Part shown: in pieces, positions 15,704 to 23,206 of the stretch
How the letters are laid out: each line of letters starts with the position of its first letter
Numbering within the stretch: the stretch's first letter is position 1
DNA from: Hungatella effluvii
GTDB lineage: Bacteria; Bacillota; Clostridia; Lachnospirales; Lachnospiraceae
NCBI RefSeq assembly: GCF_003201875.1
Contig: NZ_QJKD01000029.1
Location: 1-46,900 of the forward strand
Length of the DNA: 46,900 nucleotides
Direction: 5' to 3'
Made by a program: the position numbers and the translations under genes
The notes under the pieces: model-generated
The model's database searches: none
What the model was told of the DNA's origin: nothing
Seen by the model: only the letters and a program-made list of their open reading frames with translations

Positions 15704-15743
15704 TATAATTGTACGAATTGGTTGTCCAATTCATACAATTATA
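15704..15743. repeat. 18-bp inverted repeat upstream of tRNA-Leu
   Basis: Arms 15704-15721 and 15726-15743 match except at one pair and enclose TTGT. The core reads ACGAATTGG/CCAATTCAT. It lies between dctM and the tRNA on the same strand. It lacks a U-tract on either side, so it is not an obvious terminator. It may be a regulatory dyad or a processing hairpin. Confidence 0.6.
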
Positions 15744-15806
15744 TTACTATATTTATCCAAAATAATCAAGTACTTTTTTCAATTTTTTAAAAATAATTCA
15801 ATTTTG

Positions 15807-17114
15807 TTATACGTAACCCAGTAATCCCGGCAGCCACAGCGACAGAATCGGCACGTAGCTGACCAGCAGAAGGACGAGGAAAATGGCCGCAAAGTAAAGA
15901 AGAAGCGGTTTAATGACATTTTCAATCTTCGTCTTACCCACCTTTACACCTACGAACAGGGTCGTACCGACCGGAGGCGTGATGGTTCCGATACATAAGT
16001 TAAAGATCATCATGATGCCGAAATGTACGGTATTCATCCCCAGCTTCTGGCAGATCGGAAGGAAGATCGGCGTGAAGATCAGACAGGCCGGTGTCATATC
16101 CATGAACGTACCGATAATCAGCAGAAGGATATTGATGATAAAGAGAATGACGTAACGGTTATCGCTGATGCTTAACATGGCCTCTGAAACGGCCGTTGGA
16201 ATCCCGGTAAAGGCCATGACCCAGCTCATGATGCTGGAGACACCGATTAAGAAGATGATGATCCCCGTCATCTCTGCGCTGTCTAAGAATATCTTCGGCA
16301 GCTCCGAAATCTTAATAGACTTATAGAAGAACAGGGACAGGATCAGGCTGTATACAACTGCAACCACACTTCCCTCTGTCGCCGTAAAAATACCGGAGAT
16401 AATACCGCCGATTACGATGATGATCATGAGCAGACAGGGAATCGCCTGGAAAAATACTTTCACTTTCTCACTCATGGAATACCGTCTTGTGCTGCGGTAG
16501 CCGCGTTTTTTCGCAAAATAGAAAATAACGGCCATACAGGCAAGGCCCCAGAGGATGCCGGGGATATAGCCCGCCATGAAAAGCGCCGCAACGGAGGTTC
16601 CTCCGCTGACTAAGGAGAAGGTAATCATAACGTTGCTGGGAGGAATGAGCAGGCCGGTTGGCGCCGTCGCAATATTGGCCGCCGCCGAGAAATCGCGGTC
16701 GTACCCCTCTTCCTCCTCGATCGGTCCGATGATGGAACCCATGGCGGAGGCCGCCGCGGTACCGGAACCGGAAATCGCTCCAAACAGCATGTTGGCAACC
16801 GCATTGGTGTGAGCCAGCGCTCCCGGAATTCTTCCGGTAAACAGTTTTGCAAAATTAATGAGACGGATCGCAATTCCGCCTTTGTTCATGATATTTCCCG
16901 CCAGGATAAAGAACGGAATGGCGAGAAGGCTGAATACTGAGATTCCTGAAAAGATACGCTGCGCTCCCGTAAGTACCGCCGCTCCCGTATTGAGAACCGG
17001 CAAAATCGCACAGATAGAGGAAACTGCCAGAGCGACCGCGATCGGTACGCCGGCCAGCAGCATAATCACTAAGAGGACCAGGATAATCAGTCCGCATGCA
17101 ACCGCTATATTCAT
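15807..17114 (-). CDS. dctM: TRAP transporter large permease DctM
   Basis: A 435-residue integral membrane protein of the TRAP large-subunit family, with about 12 hydrophobic segments. Typical sequences include AIPFFILAGNIMNKGGI, the GSGTAAASAMGSIIGPIEEEEGYDRDFSAA region (substrate/ion path), APTGLLIPPSNVMI, and PVGTTLFVGVKVGKTKIE near the end. It would carry an organic or sugar acid across the membrane using a Na+ or H+ gradient. It overlaps dctQ by 4 nt and ends the TRAP operon. Confidence 0.95.
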   Translation of the reverse strand: MNIAVACGLIILVLLVIMLLAGVPIAVALAVSSICAILPVLNTGAAVLTGAQRIFSGISVFSLLAIPFFILAGNIMNKGGIAIRLINFAKLFTGRIPGALAHTNAVANMLFGAISGSGTAAASAMGSIIGPIEEEEGYDRDFSAAANIATAPTGLLIPPSNVMITFSLVSGGTSVAALFMAGYIPGILWGLACMAVIFYFAKKRGYRSTRRYSMSEKVKVFFQAIPCLLMIIIVIGGIISGIFTATEGSVVAVVYSLILSLFFYKSIKISELPKIFLDSAEMTGIIIFLIGVSSIMSWVMAFTGIPTAVSEAMLSISDNRYVILFIINILLLIIGTFMDMTPACLIFTPIFLPICQKLGMNTVHFGIMMIFNLCIGTITPPVGTTLFVGVKVGKTKIENVIKPLLLYFAAIFLVLLLVSYVPILSLWLPGLLGYV

Positions 17115-17614
17115 ACTCTCGCCTCTCCCTTCTCACTGAAATCGCCATGCAGCATGTCCATGGCATTGGTAAAGCTGAAAAACATAATCAGAATTCCCGT
17201 CACCGGCACGATCATATAGATGTATCCCATGGGAACCTGAAGGGAGGCCGTCGTCTGAATCATGGTCAGCTTCGTGATGGAGATTCCTCCGTAAACCATA
17301 ACGACCGCCGCAAACGCAAAGGTCAGAAAATCGATGGCTGTCTCCAGTACTTTTCTGGGAGTTCCCGTTATCTTATCAGCCAGGAAGCCCATTCTCATAT
17401 GGTCCCGTTTTCCAAACACATAAGCGGAGGCGAGCAGAGCCATCCAGGTGAAGGAATACGTCAGAAGCTCTTCCGACACGGTACTTGGCCGGTTAAAAAA
17501 GTATCTCGTAACAATCTGGTATGTGCCGATGACCGTCATCATGGCAAACAGGAAAATAATGAACAGTCCCAGAATTTTCATCAGGACTTCTCTGATTTTA
17601 TGCAGTGCTTCCAT
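17111..17614 (-). CDS. dctQ: TRAP transporter small permease DctQ
   Basis: The 167-residue protein has four membrane helices and the DctQ signature: YQIVTRYFFNRPSTVSEELLTYSFTWMALLASAYVF followed by DHMRM. It bridges DctM and the binding protein. AAGGGG precedes the ATG, and the gene begins 2 nt after the end of dctP. Confidence 0.95.
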   Translation of the reverse strand: MEALHKIREVLMKILGLFIIFLFAMMTVIGTYQIVTRYFFNRPSTVSEELLTYSFTWMALLASAYVFGKRDHMRMGFLADKITGTPRKVLETAIDFLTFAFAAVVMVYGGISITKLTMIQTTASLQVPMGYIYMIVPVTGILIMFFSFTNAMDMLHGDFSEKGEARV

Positions 17615-17616
17615 GC

Positions 17617-18639
17617 TTACTCTTCCCCTTTCGCCTGTTCATTAACGTTCTGAATGTGCGCGTAAAAATCGCGGATTTTCGGATTGTCATTCAGCATCTT
17701 CTCATGGAGCGGAAGTACTTTTTCCTTAAAGGCATCCACATCGACATCGATGAATTCCACGCCCATGTCTTCTGTGGCGATCTTCTTTGCCTCCTCGATG
17801 CTCTTGTCCCATTCTTTCATCTCCACTTCCGTGGAAAGCGCTGCCGCATCCTTAAAGATCTGATACTCTTCCGGGCTCAGTCCCTCTAAAAACTTTAAGT
17901 TGGCGACCAGCATGTCCGGCACCATCTGATGCTTGTTGTAGCTGTAGTATTTTGCCACCTCACCGTGTTTGTTATTCGTCAGGGCCAGCTCGTTGTTCTC
18001 TGCGCCGTCAATCACGCCCTGCTGAATCGCGGTATAGACCTCGCCGAAGCCCATGGGCGCCGCCGCGGCTCCAAAGGAGTTGACCATGGAAACGCTGGCC
18101 GGGCTCTGCTGTACTCTGATTTTCTTTCCCTTTAAGTCTTCCGGAGTACGAATCGGCGTTTTGGCATAGAAGTTTCTCGTACCCGCATTATACCAGGTAA
18201 CGACGCGGAATCCGGCCTCGTCGGTGGACTCGTAAACCTGTTCCATGTAGTCGGAGTCTTCCATGACAGTTTTATATACATCTTCCGAATCAAACAGATA
18301 CGGCATGCTGAAAATTTCGTAGACATCTGCAAACGTCTCTAAGTTGGCGGTTCCTGCCACAACAAAATCGATGGCTCCCGTCTGTGTCAGCTCGATCGCC
18401 TTCTGGGCGGAACCCAGAATCTCGTTCGGGAATATCTGTACCTCATACTTATCCCCCAGCCGTTCCTCCACGTATTCCTTAAAGGCCAGTAGCCCCAGAT
18501 GCTCCGGATGGGTCTCTGACTGTGCGTGGGAAATACGGATAATCCGTTTTCCTGAAGTGATGGAACCACAGCCGGTGAGTGATACCGCCATGGCCGCGGC
18601 CATTAAAACAGCGGCTGCTTTTTTAATCATTTTTTTCAA
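17617..18639 (-). CDS. dctP: TRAP transporter solute-binding lipoprotein DctP
   Basis: A 340-residue receptor with a lipoprotein signal ending LTGC. DctP features include IRISHAQSETHPEHLGLLAFKEYVE, FPNEILGSAQKAIELTQTG, and the carboxylate-binding Arg in KGKKIRVQQSP. PMGFGEVYTAIQQGVIDGAENN then matches the hinge region. The ligand is expected to be a carboxylated compound; hexuronates are plausible given nearby glucuronidase genes, but that is inference. The start may be TTG 18639 (GGAG 4-5 nt upstream) or ATG 18630. The 412-nt upstream region is packed with inverted repeats. Confidence 0.93.
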   Translation of the reverse strand: MKKMIKKAAAVLMAAAMAVSLTGCGSITSGKRIIRISHAQSETHPEHLGLLAFKEYVEERLGDKYEVQIFPNEILGSAQKAIELTQTGAIDFVVAGTANLETFADVYEIFSMPYLFDSEDVYKTVMEDSDYMEQVYESTDEAGFRVVTWYNAGTRNFYAKTPIRTPEDLKGKKIRVQQSPASVSMVNSFGAAAAPMGFGEVYTAIQQGVIDGAENNELALTNNKHGEVAKYYSYNKHQMVPDMLVANLKFLEGLSPEEYQIFKDAAALSTEVEMKEWDKSIEEAKKIATEDMGVEFIDVDVDAFKEKVLPLHEKMLNDNPKIRDFYAHIQNVNEQAKGEE

Positions 18640-18764
18640 TGCTCTCCATTCCTTTCCTTCTCATACATTACATAGTTCACCTACTATTTATCCCCGTTCC
18701 AAGGTATGTATATACTTCGAAACGGCCGGAATACTCTCCGGCAGCAAAAACAGTCAAACAAGAA

Positions 18765-18786
18765 AGAATCCCGCTCGCGGGATTCT
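18765..18786. repeat. 10-bp palindromic hairpin in GC-rich repeat cluster
   Basis: AGAATCCCGC (18765-18774) and GCGGGATTCT (18777-18786) flank a 2-nt loop. Immediately after, to about 18852, short GC-rich palindromes follow one another (CCGCCTGCGGCGG; GTCGCTGCGGCGAC; CTGCCGCCGCAG; CTCCGCGGAG). The density suggests a repeated intergenic palindrome element. No gene is apparent. Confidence 0.6.
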
Positions 18787-18853
18787 CCGCCTGCGGCGGG
18801 TCGCTGCGGCGACATAATTCCCTGCCGCCGCAGTGCGATCCTCCGCGGAGCGG

Positions 18854-18891
18854 TTTTTATTTAACAGGAGAACTTTCCTGTTAAATAAAAA
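18854..18891. repeat. 16-bp perfect inverted repeat, no U-tract outside the stem
   Basis: Arms 18854-18869 and 18876-18891 pair perfectly around loop GAACTT, with core TTTAACAGGA/TCCTGTTAAA. The T and A runs are inside the stem, and neither strand has a separate U-tract after it, so terminator function is doubtful. Confidence 0.6.
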
Positions 18892-18973
18892 ATCTCCATG
18901 GCTGCTTTTGTGTTACAAAATTGTTAAGATCTTGACATTTTCTTAACAGTAACATTATAAAGCCATGGAGATT
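18891..18973. repeat. Nested triple inverted repeat (83-nt stem-loop element)
   Basis: Three inverted pairs are nested in order: AATCTCCATGGCT 18891-18903 with 18961-18973 (13 bp), TGTTAC 18911-18916 with 18949-18954, and TGTTAAG 18922-18928 with 18942-18948. Together they can fold as one stem-loop with internal loops. It lies between the TRAP genes and their presumed regulator. Possible roles are a structured RNA, a multi-site operator region, or a tiny mobile palindrome. Confidence 0.6.
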
Positions 18974-19005
18974 AAATGTGTACAGTAAAATATTGACATT
19001 AAGGA

Positions 19006-19019
19006 GGGTAATATTACCC
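19006..19019. promoter_or_regulatory. 14-bp perfect palindrome near regulator gene end
   Basis: GGGTAATATTACCC is exactly self-complementary and sits 33 bp past the 3' end of the AraC-type response regulator gene. It resembles a dimeric repressor site, but no binding protein can be named. Confidence 0.45.
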
Positions 19020-19051
19020 ACTTTTCCAGCATTAGGAAGGTTGCTTTATTT

Positions 19052-19930
19052 CTATGACGGAAGCCTGTCCCGATATTCCGACGGCAGCTGACCTGTGATC
19101 CGCTTAAAGATTTTTGAGAAATATTTTGAATCGCTGTAGCCCACGCTTCTGCTCACATCCTTAATATTGGCCCGTGGGTCCTCCAGCAGTTTTTTCGCCT
19201 CCTTCACCCTTAAATGGGTCAGATATGCGGTAAAATTCTGATCGAAACACTGCTTAAACAGACGGCAGAAATATACCTCTGAATAGTTCATGGCGCGCGC
19301 CGCGTCCTGCATGGAAATATCGCGGCTGTAGTTCTCCCTGACATAGGCGCGAATGGCGGCAGCTACTCTGGAGTACCCGTTTTCCGGTTCCTGATCGGGA
19401 TCATCCTCCGCTCTCCGGCTGGTTCCGGCATCGGTACTGCGGCCGCCTTCCCCGTCCCTGCCATTTTCCCCGTCCCTGCCGCCTTCCCCGGCAGCAGCAA
19501 AACCGCTCCTCCCAAAGGCTGCTCCGCCCGCCGGGCTTTCTGCCTTTCTCCGGCACAGATCAGCCTGGCGCATGGCCTCCTCCATCACCGGGATGAGCTC
19601 CTCGTCATCACACGGCTTTAAGAGATATTCCAGCGCATGGAGGGAAACCGCCCGCTTCGCATAGGAAAAATCGTCATACGCTGTTAAAAAGATGATAACG
19701 CAGTCCGGATGGCTCTTTCTGATCCACTCTGCCGCCTCCACGCCATTCATCCCCGGCATTCCAATATCCATGATCACAATAGGCGTGTCGTTCTTATCCA
19801 CCGCCAGGATCGCCTGCATGCCGTTTTCCGCATGAAAGACCTCACAGCTCTCTCCAAAATACTTTTTGAGTTTCCTGCTGAAGGACAGCCTCTCTATTTC
19901 TTCATCATCTGCAATCAACACCCGGTACAT
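19052..19930 (-). CDS. YesN-like response regulator with AraC DNA-binding domain
   Basis: This 292-residue regulator has a receiver domain at residues 1-120: acidic DDEE pocket, phosphoacceptor Asp in VIMDIGMPGMNG, FLTAYDDFSYAKRA, and LKPCDDEEL. A Gly/Arg/Asp-rich linker follows (GEGGRDGENGRDGEGGR). A C-terminal AraC-type double helix-turn-helix completes it (DISMQDAARAMNYSEVYFCRLFKQ; NIKDVSRSVGYSDSKYFSKIFKR). The ATG at 19930 follows AAAGGGG; the longer frame has no better site. Immediately downstream on the same strand is the dctPQM operon, its likely target. It is probably phosphorylated by the kinase encoded just upstream. Confidence 0.9.
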   Translation of the reverse strand: MYRVLIADDEEIERLSFSRKLKKYFGESCEVFHAENGMQAILAVDKNDTPIVIMDIGMPGMNGVEAAEWIRKSHPDCVIIFLTAYDDFSYAKRAVSLHALEYLLKPCDDEELIPVMEEAMRQADLCRRKAESPAGGAAFGRSGFAAAGEGGRDGENGRDGEGGRSTDAGTSRRAEDDPDQEPENGYSRVAAAIRAYVRENYSRDISMQDAARAMNYSEVYFCRLFKQCFDQNFTAYLTHLRVKEAKKLLEDPRANIKDVSRSVGYSDSKYFSKIFKRITGQLPSEYRDRLPS

Positions 19931-19980
19931 GGTTCTTTCCCCTTTCTGTATCTTTGTATCCCCACGCATACCATAATCCC

Positions 19981-21450
19981 CTACATCTCAGCCACAGTAA
20001 ACGCCATGCGCACGACGGTTCCCCGCCCTTCTCTGCTGTCGACCAGCAGTTCTCCGTCGGGATACATGGTCTTAATCCGCCGGCTGATATTGCTGACTCC
20101 GATTCCCAGTTTCTGGCTCTCACCGTTTCTCAGCTCTTCCCGGATTTCTGCAAGCCGCTCCGGCGCAATCCCGGCTCCGGTGTCGGATACAGAAATAAAG
20201 ATTCGTTTTCCCCTTATCCAGGACCGGATATGGAGCCGTCCGCCTTCCGGCTTTACCGCAAGGCCGTGGACAATGGCATTCTCCACCAGCGGCTGTAAGG
20301 CAAATACCGGAATCATGACTTCCATGGTATCCTGGCTGCAGTCCGAGGTATACCGGATTCTGCTGCCAAACCGCATCTTCTGAAGGTAAATGTAATCCTC
20401 CACCACCTTCTTTTCCCGCTCAAAGGGCATCACGGACGCCGTAGATTTTAAATTGTAGCGGAACAGTCTGCTCATGGCCTGTATCATCTTCTCTGTCGTC
20501 TCCGCCTCCTCCATCTCCGCAGCTCCGGCAATGGTATTTAGCGTATTAAACAGAAAATGGGGATTAATCTGGTTCTTTAACATCTGAAGCCGGACTGCCT
20601 CCAGCTGCGTCTCGACCTCATGCTTCTCTTTCAGCGTCTCGATATATCCCTGTGTGGAACATTTCATCCGGCAGAACGCCCGGACGAGATCCGCAATCTC
20701 ATCTTCACATTCCGTTGAAACGGGAGGACCGCTGTAATCATTTTCCGCGATCCGTCTGGAATCCTCCGCCAGCGCCTGCACCGGCCCTACAATGTGCCTG
20801 CCAACCGACCAGTTCAGCCATAGGACGGCGGCCAGAGCAAGCGATCCCCAGAGAATCGTAAACGTCGGAATCAGGAGAAACAGCGGAATCTGCTTTTCAT
20901 ATCTCCGGATTCCCGCGGCCACATTCATCTCCTGAAGACTTCCGGCGTAGCTCTTGATATAGTTCTGCATCTGATAAATCTCATACAGATTCTGAACGTA
21001 CTCAGGGTCATCCTCAGACATCGAAAGCAGCTCGGCCTTCCTCTTCTCATACGTGTCGTAGCTGTTCTTCACGGACCACGTCTTTGCAAAACGTTCCCGC
21101 CCGATCTCGTCATAATCATACGGCAGAGCCTCCAGAGCCTTTCTCGCCGCACCGCTCGCCTCTTCGTAGGCGGCTCTGTTATCCTCTGAACGTTCCCGGA
21201 TCATGGTCTTAAACGTCCGGCTCTCCGTCTCCATCGCCGCCTGAAAGGAAGCGCTGCGGGAATTGTCCTCCAGGATCTTCCGAAACCCGTTCATGCCGAA
21301 GCCCGCGGTCACAAGGTTCATCAGGATCGAAAATGACACCGCAAATGCGGCGAGCACCGTAATTGCGCCCACCTTTTTGCGCAGAGGAAGCGAGAGCCAC
21401 GTCCTGCGTACCTTATCACCAAATGATCCTTTCTCCTTCACCCTGTCCAT
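19981..21450 (-). CDS. YesM-like sensor histidine kinase
   Basis: A membrane kinase of about 489 residues. TM1 is VGAITVLAAFAVSFSILM; an extracytoplasmic helical sensor region follows; TM2 is LFLLIPTFTILWGSLALAAV. A HAMP region comes next, then the His_kinase box NQINPHFLFNTLNTIAG, and a C-terminal ATPase (PLVENAIVHGL; SVSDTGAGIAPERL). It should phosphorylate the AraC-type regulator that follows it. ATG 21450 has AAAGGA about 8 nt upstream; a GTG at 21522 in the same frame, 39 nt from the tRNA end, is an alternative. The small helical sensor region differs from the dCACHE kinase at 23207-25048. Confidence 0.88.
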   Translation of the reverse strand: MDRVKEKGSFGDKVRRTWLSLPLRKKVGAITVLAAFAVSFSILMNLVTAGFGMNGFRKILEDNSRSASFQAAMETESRTFKTMIRERSEDNRAAYEEASGAARKALEALPYDYDEIGRERFAKTWSVKNSYDTYEKRKAELLSMSEDDPEYVQNLYEIYQMQNYIKSYAGSLQEMNVAAGIRRYEKQIPLFLLIPTFTILWGSLALAAVLWLNWSVGRHIVGPVQALAEDSRRIAENDYSGPPVSTECEDEIADLVRAFCRMKCSTQGYIETLKEKHEVETQLEAVRLQMLKNQINPHFLFNTLNTIAGAAEMEEAETTEKMIQAMSRLFRYNLKSTASVMPFEREKKVVEDYIYLQKMRFGSRIRYTSDCSQDTMEVMIPVFALQPLVENAIVHGLAVKPEGGRLHIRSWIRGKRIFISVSDTGAGIAPERLAEIREELRNGESQKLGIGVSNISRRIKTMYPDGELLVDSREGRGTVVRMAFTVAEM

Positions 21451-21560
21451 CAAACTGTCCTTTCCCTGCTGCATACCGCTGTACCGGTAAATCGAAAAAA
21501 GGATTTCATAAAAGGCTTTCACCTTTCACAAAATCCTCACCTGAGCCTTCGCTCTTATCA

Positions 21561-21644
21561 TGCGGGAGATGGGACTTGAACCCACACGAGCATTCACCCA
21601 CAAGATCCTTAGTCTTGCCTGTCTGCCAATTCCAGCACTCCCGC
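21561..21644 (-). tRNA. tRNA-Leu(AAG), copy 1
   Basis: An 84-nt class II tRNA with acceptor GCGGGAG/CTCCCGC, discriminator A, and anticodon stem CAAGA/TCTTG around loop CTAAGGA, giving anticodon AAG (A34 presumably edited to inosine). It differs from the plus-strand copy at 33767-33850 by one base in the variable arm. No clear terminator is seen before the kinase gene. Confidence 0.93.
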
Positions 21645-21655
21645 ACAGCCATATC

Positions 21656-21684
21656 ATAATACCAATAAATGGAGAAAATGTCAA
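21656..21684 (-). promoter_or_regulatory. Promoter of tRNA-Leu(AAG) copy 1
   Basis: Minus-strand TTGACA (21684-21679) and TATTAT (21661-21656) are separated by 17 nt, with the start expected close to the tRNA 5' end at 21644. Confidence 0.85.
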
Positions 21685-21737
21685 TATGTTTTGCAATTTT
21701 TAATTTTATTTTTTTCTCTGCTCCGGCTGCAATTCCA

Positions 21738-23192
21738 CTATTTCCCAAGTTCCGCATTTCTCCGGTAATCGGTCGGCGATATGCCGCAGATCGCTTTAAA
21801 TGACTTCAAAAAATGCTTGTCGCTCTCAAATCCTACTCTCCGTCCGATATCCTGTATCTTCTCATCGGTCGTTTCCAGGAGACGCTTCGCCTCCTCAATC
21901 CTGAGATTTTTTAAGTAGCTCACAAAATTAACGCCTGTGTATTCCTTAAATGCGATCGAGAACAGCGAATAATTCATCGACACGTAATTCGATACCATAG
22001 CCATATTTAAATCCGTCCGGAAGTTCTCCTCCACGTAGCGCACCGCGGTCCTGATCTTGTTCCGGTTCTGATTGCTGTCATATACTTCATCCATACAGCT
22101 GCGGATCTGTCTGACCCAGGTGCAGAAGCTCTCCTCGTATTCCTCCGCGTTCAAGAAGGCCAGAGGCTGCTCCATGTCAAACAGCGGCTGCTTCTCTTCG
22201 CTAACCATCTTCCTGTAAGAGCCGCTCAGCTCTCTCTGAAGCCTGTCCGCCGATTCTATCACATCCGCCATGGCCATCTGACCGTGCCGTGCCTGAAAGA
22301 GCAGATGCTTAAAAGACATCACCGCCTTCTCCATATGCTCCGTCGGAAACTGGCTCACGAAATGAGCGACGAACTCTTCCGGCACGTGCCCCCCGTCTTT
22401 TCCGGCTGCCATATCCGCCGGACAGCACCGGGAAAGTCCCCGAAAATACGCGTAAAGCCTGGCCTCTGCCGCCTCACGGTACGCGTCCCCGCACGCTTCA
22501 AAGGAGCAGTGTTCCCCGCTTACGCCCACAGCACCTGCCAGTCCCGCGTTCTGTAGAAACTTTTCCGAATGTTCAGCCTGTAAAAAGCGGATTTCCTGTC
22601 CGTCCATCTCCAGCTCCAGACAGCCCGGCTCCGGCTCTTTTTCCTCTTCTCCCCTCCGCCTGGCGCTCACCACCGCATAATAAGGCTCCTGTCCCATATA
22701 CTGTTCAAACTTCCACCGCACCGATTCCAGTTCCTTCTCCGTGACAGACGGCTGCTTCAAATAGAGCATGAGTTCCCTGGTAAATGCCTGAAGTTCGATT
22801 CCTTCCAGCTTCTTCTCCCCATTAATCTCTGCGTCCAGCTTCTTTAAAAGTTCTTCAATCTTCTCGCGTTTTACAGGTTTTAAGATGTAGTCCTTCACCC
22901 CATGCTTCAGCATCTCCACCGCATAATTGAAGTCGTCGTATCCGCTTACCACGACGATCTTCGGACACTTTTTTAAATTCTCCGTCTCCTTTACCAGTTC
23001 AATCCCATCCATTTTCGGCATCCGGATATCGGTAAACATGATGTCTATCTCACGTTTTTTCAGGATCTCAAGCGCTTCCTGTCCATTTCTGCACTCCAGA
23101 ATCTCCGATATCTCCACACTGCTGCGCTTCGCCATGACAGCAATTCCCTGGCGTATCATCTTCTCATCTTCCACAATCAACAGCGTTCTCAT
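21738..23192 (-). CDS. YesN-like response regulator with AraC DNA-binding domain
   Basis: This 484-residue regulator has an N-terminal receiver (VEDEKMIRQGI; phosphoacceptor Asp in MFTDIRMPKMDG; VVSGYDDFNYA; LKPVKREKIEE), a long middle region of about 230 residues of the YesN type, and a C-terminal AraC domain (LNMAMVSNYVSMNYSLFSIAFKEYTG; KIQDIGRRVGFESDKHFLKSFK; GISPTDYRRNAEL). It follows the sensor kinase gene by 14 nt and probably activates the ABC and GH94 genes upstream of it. GGAGGG precedes the ATG. Confidence 0.9.
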   Translation of the reverse strand: MRTLLIVEDEKMIRQGIAVMAKRSSVEISEILECRNGQEALEILKKREIDIMFTDIRMPKMDGIELVKETENLKKCPKIVVVSGYDDFNYAVEMLKHGVKDYILKPVKREKIEELLKKLDAEINGEKKLEGIELQAFTRELMLYLKQPSVTEKELESVRWKFEQYMGQEPYYAVVSARRRGEEEKEPEPGCLELEMDGQEIRFLQAEHSEKFLQNAGLAGAVGVSGEHCSFEACGDAYREAAEARLYAYFRGLSRCCPADMAAGKDGGHVPEEFVAHFVSQFPTEHMEKAVMSFKHLLFQARHGQMAMADVIESADRLQRELSGSYRKMVSEEKQPLFDMEQPLAFLNAEEYEESFCTWVRQIRSCMDEVYDSNQNRNKIRTAVRYVEENFRTDLNMAMVSNYVSMNYSLFSIAFKEYTGVNFVSYLKNLRIEEAKRLLETTDEKIQDIGRRVGFESDKHFLKSFKAICGISPTDYRRNAELGK

Positions 23193-23206
23193 CTGCTATC
23201 CCTCCA

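Noticed and set aside
18854..18891. 16-bp hairpin as an intrinsic terminator
   Set aside because: The T and A runs lie inside the stem and no U-tract follows on either strand; kept as a repeat instead.
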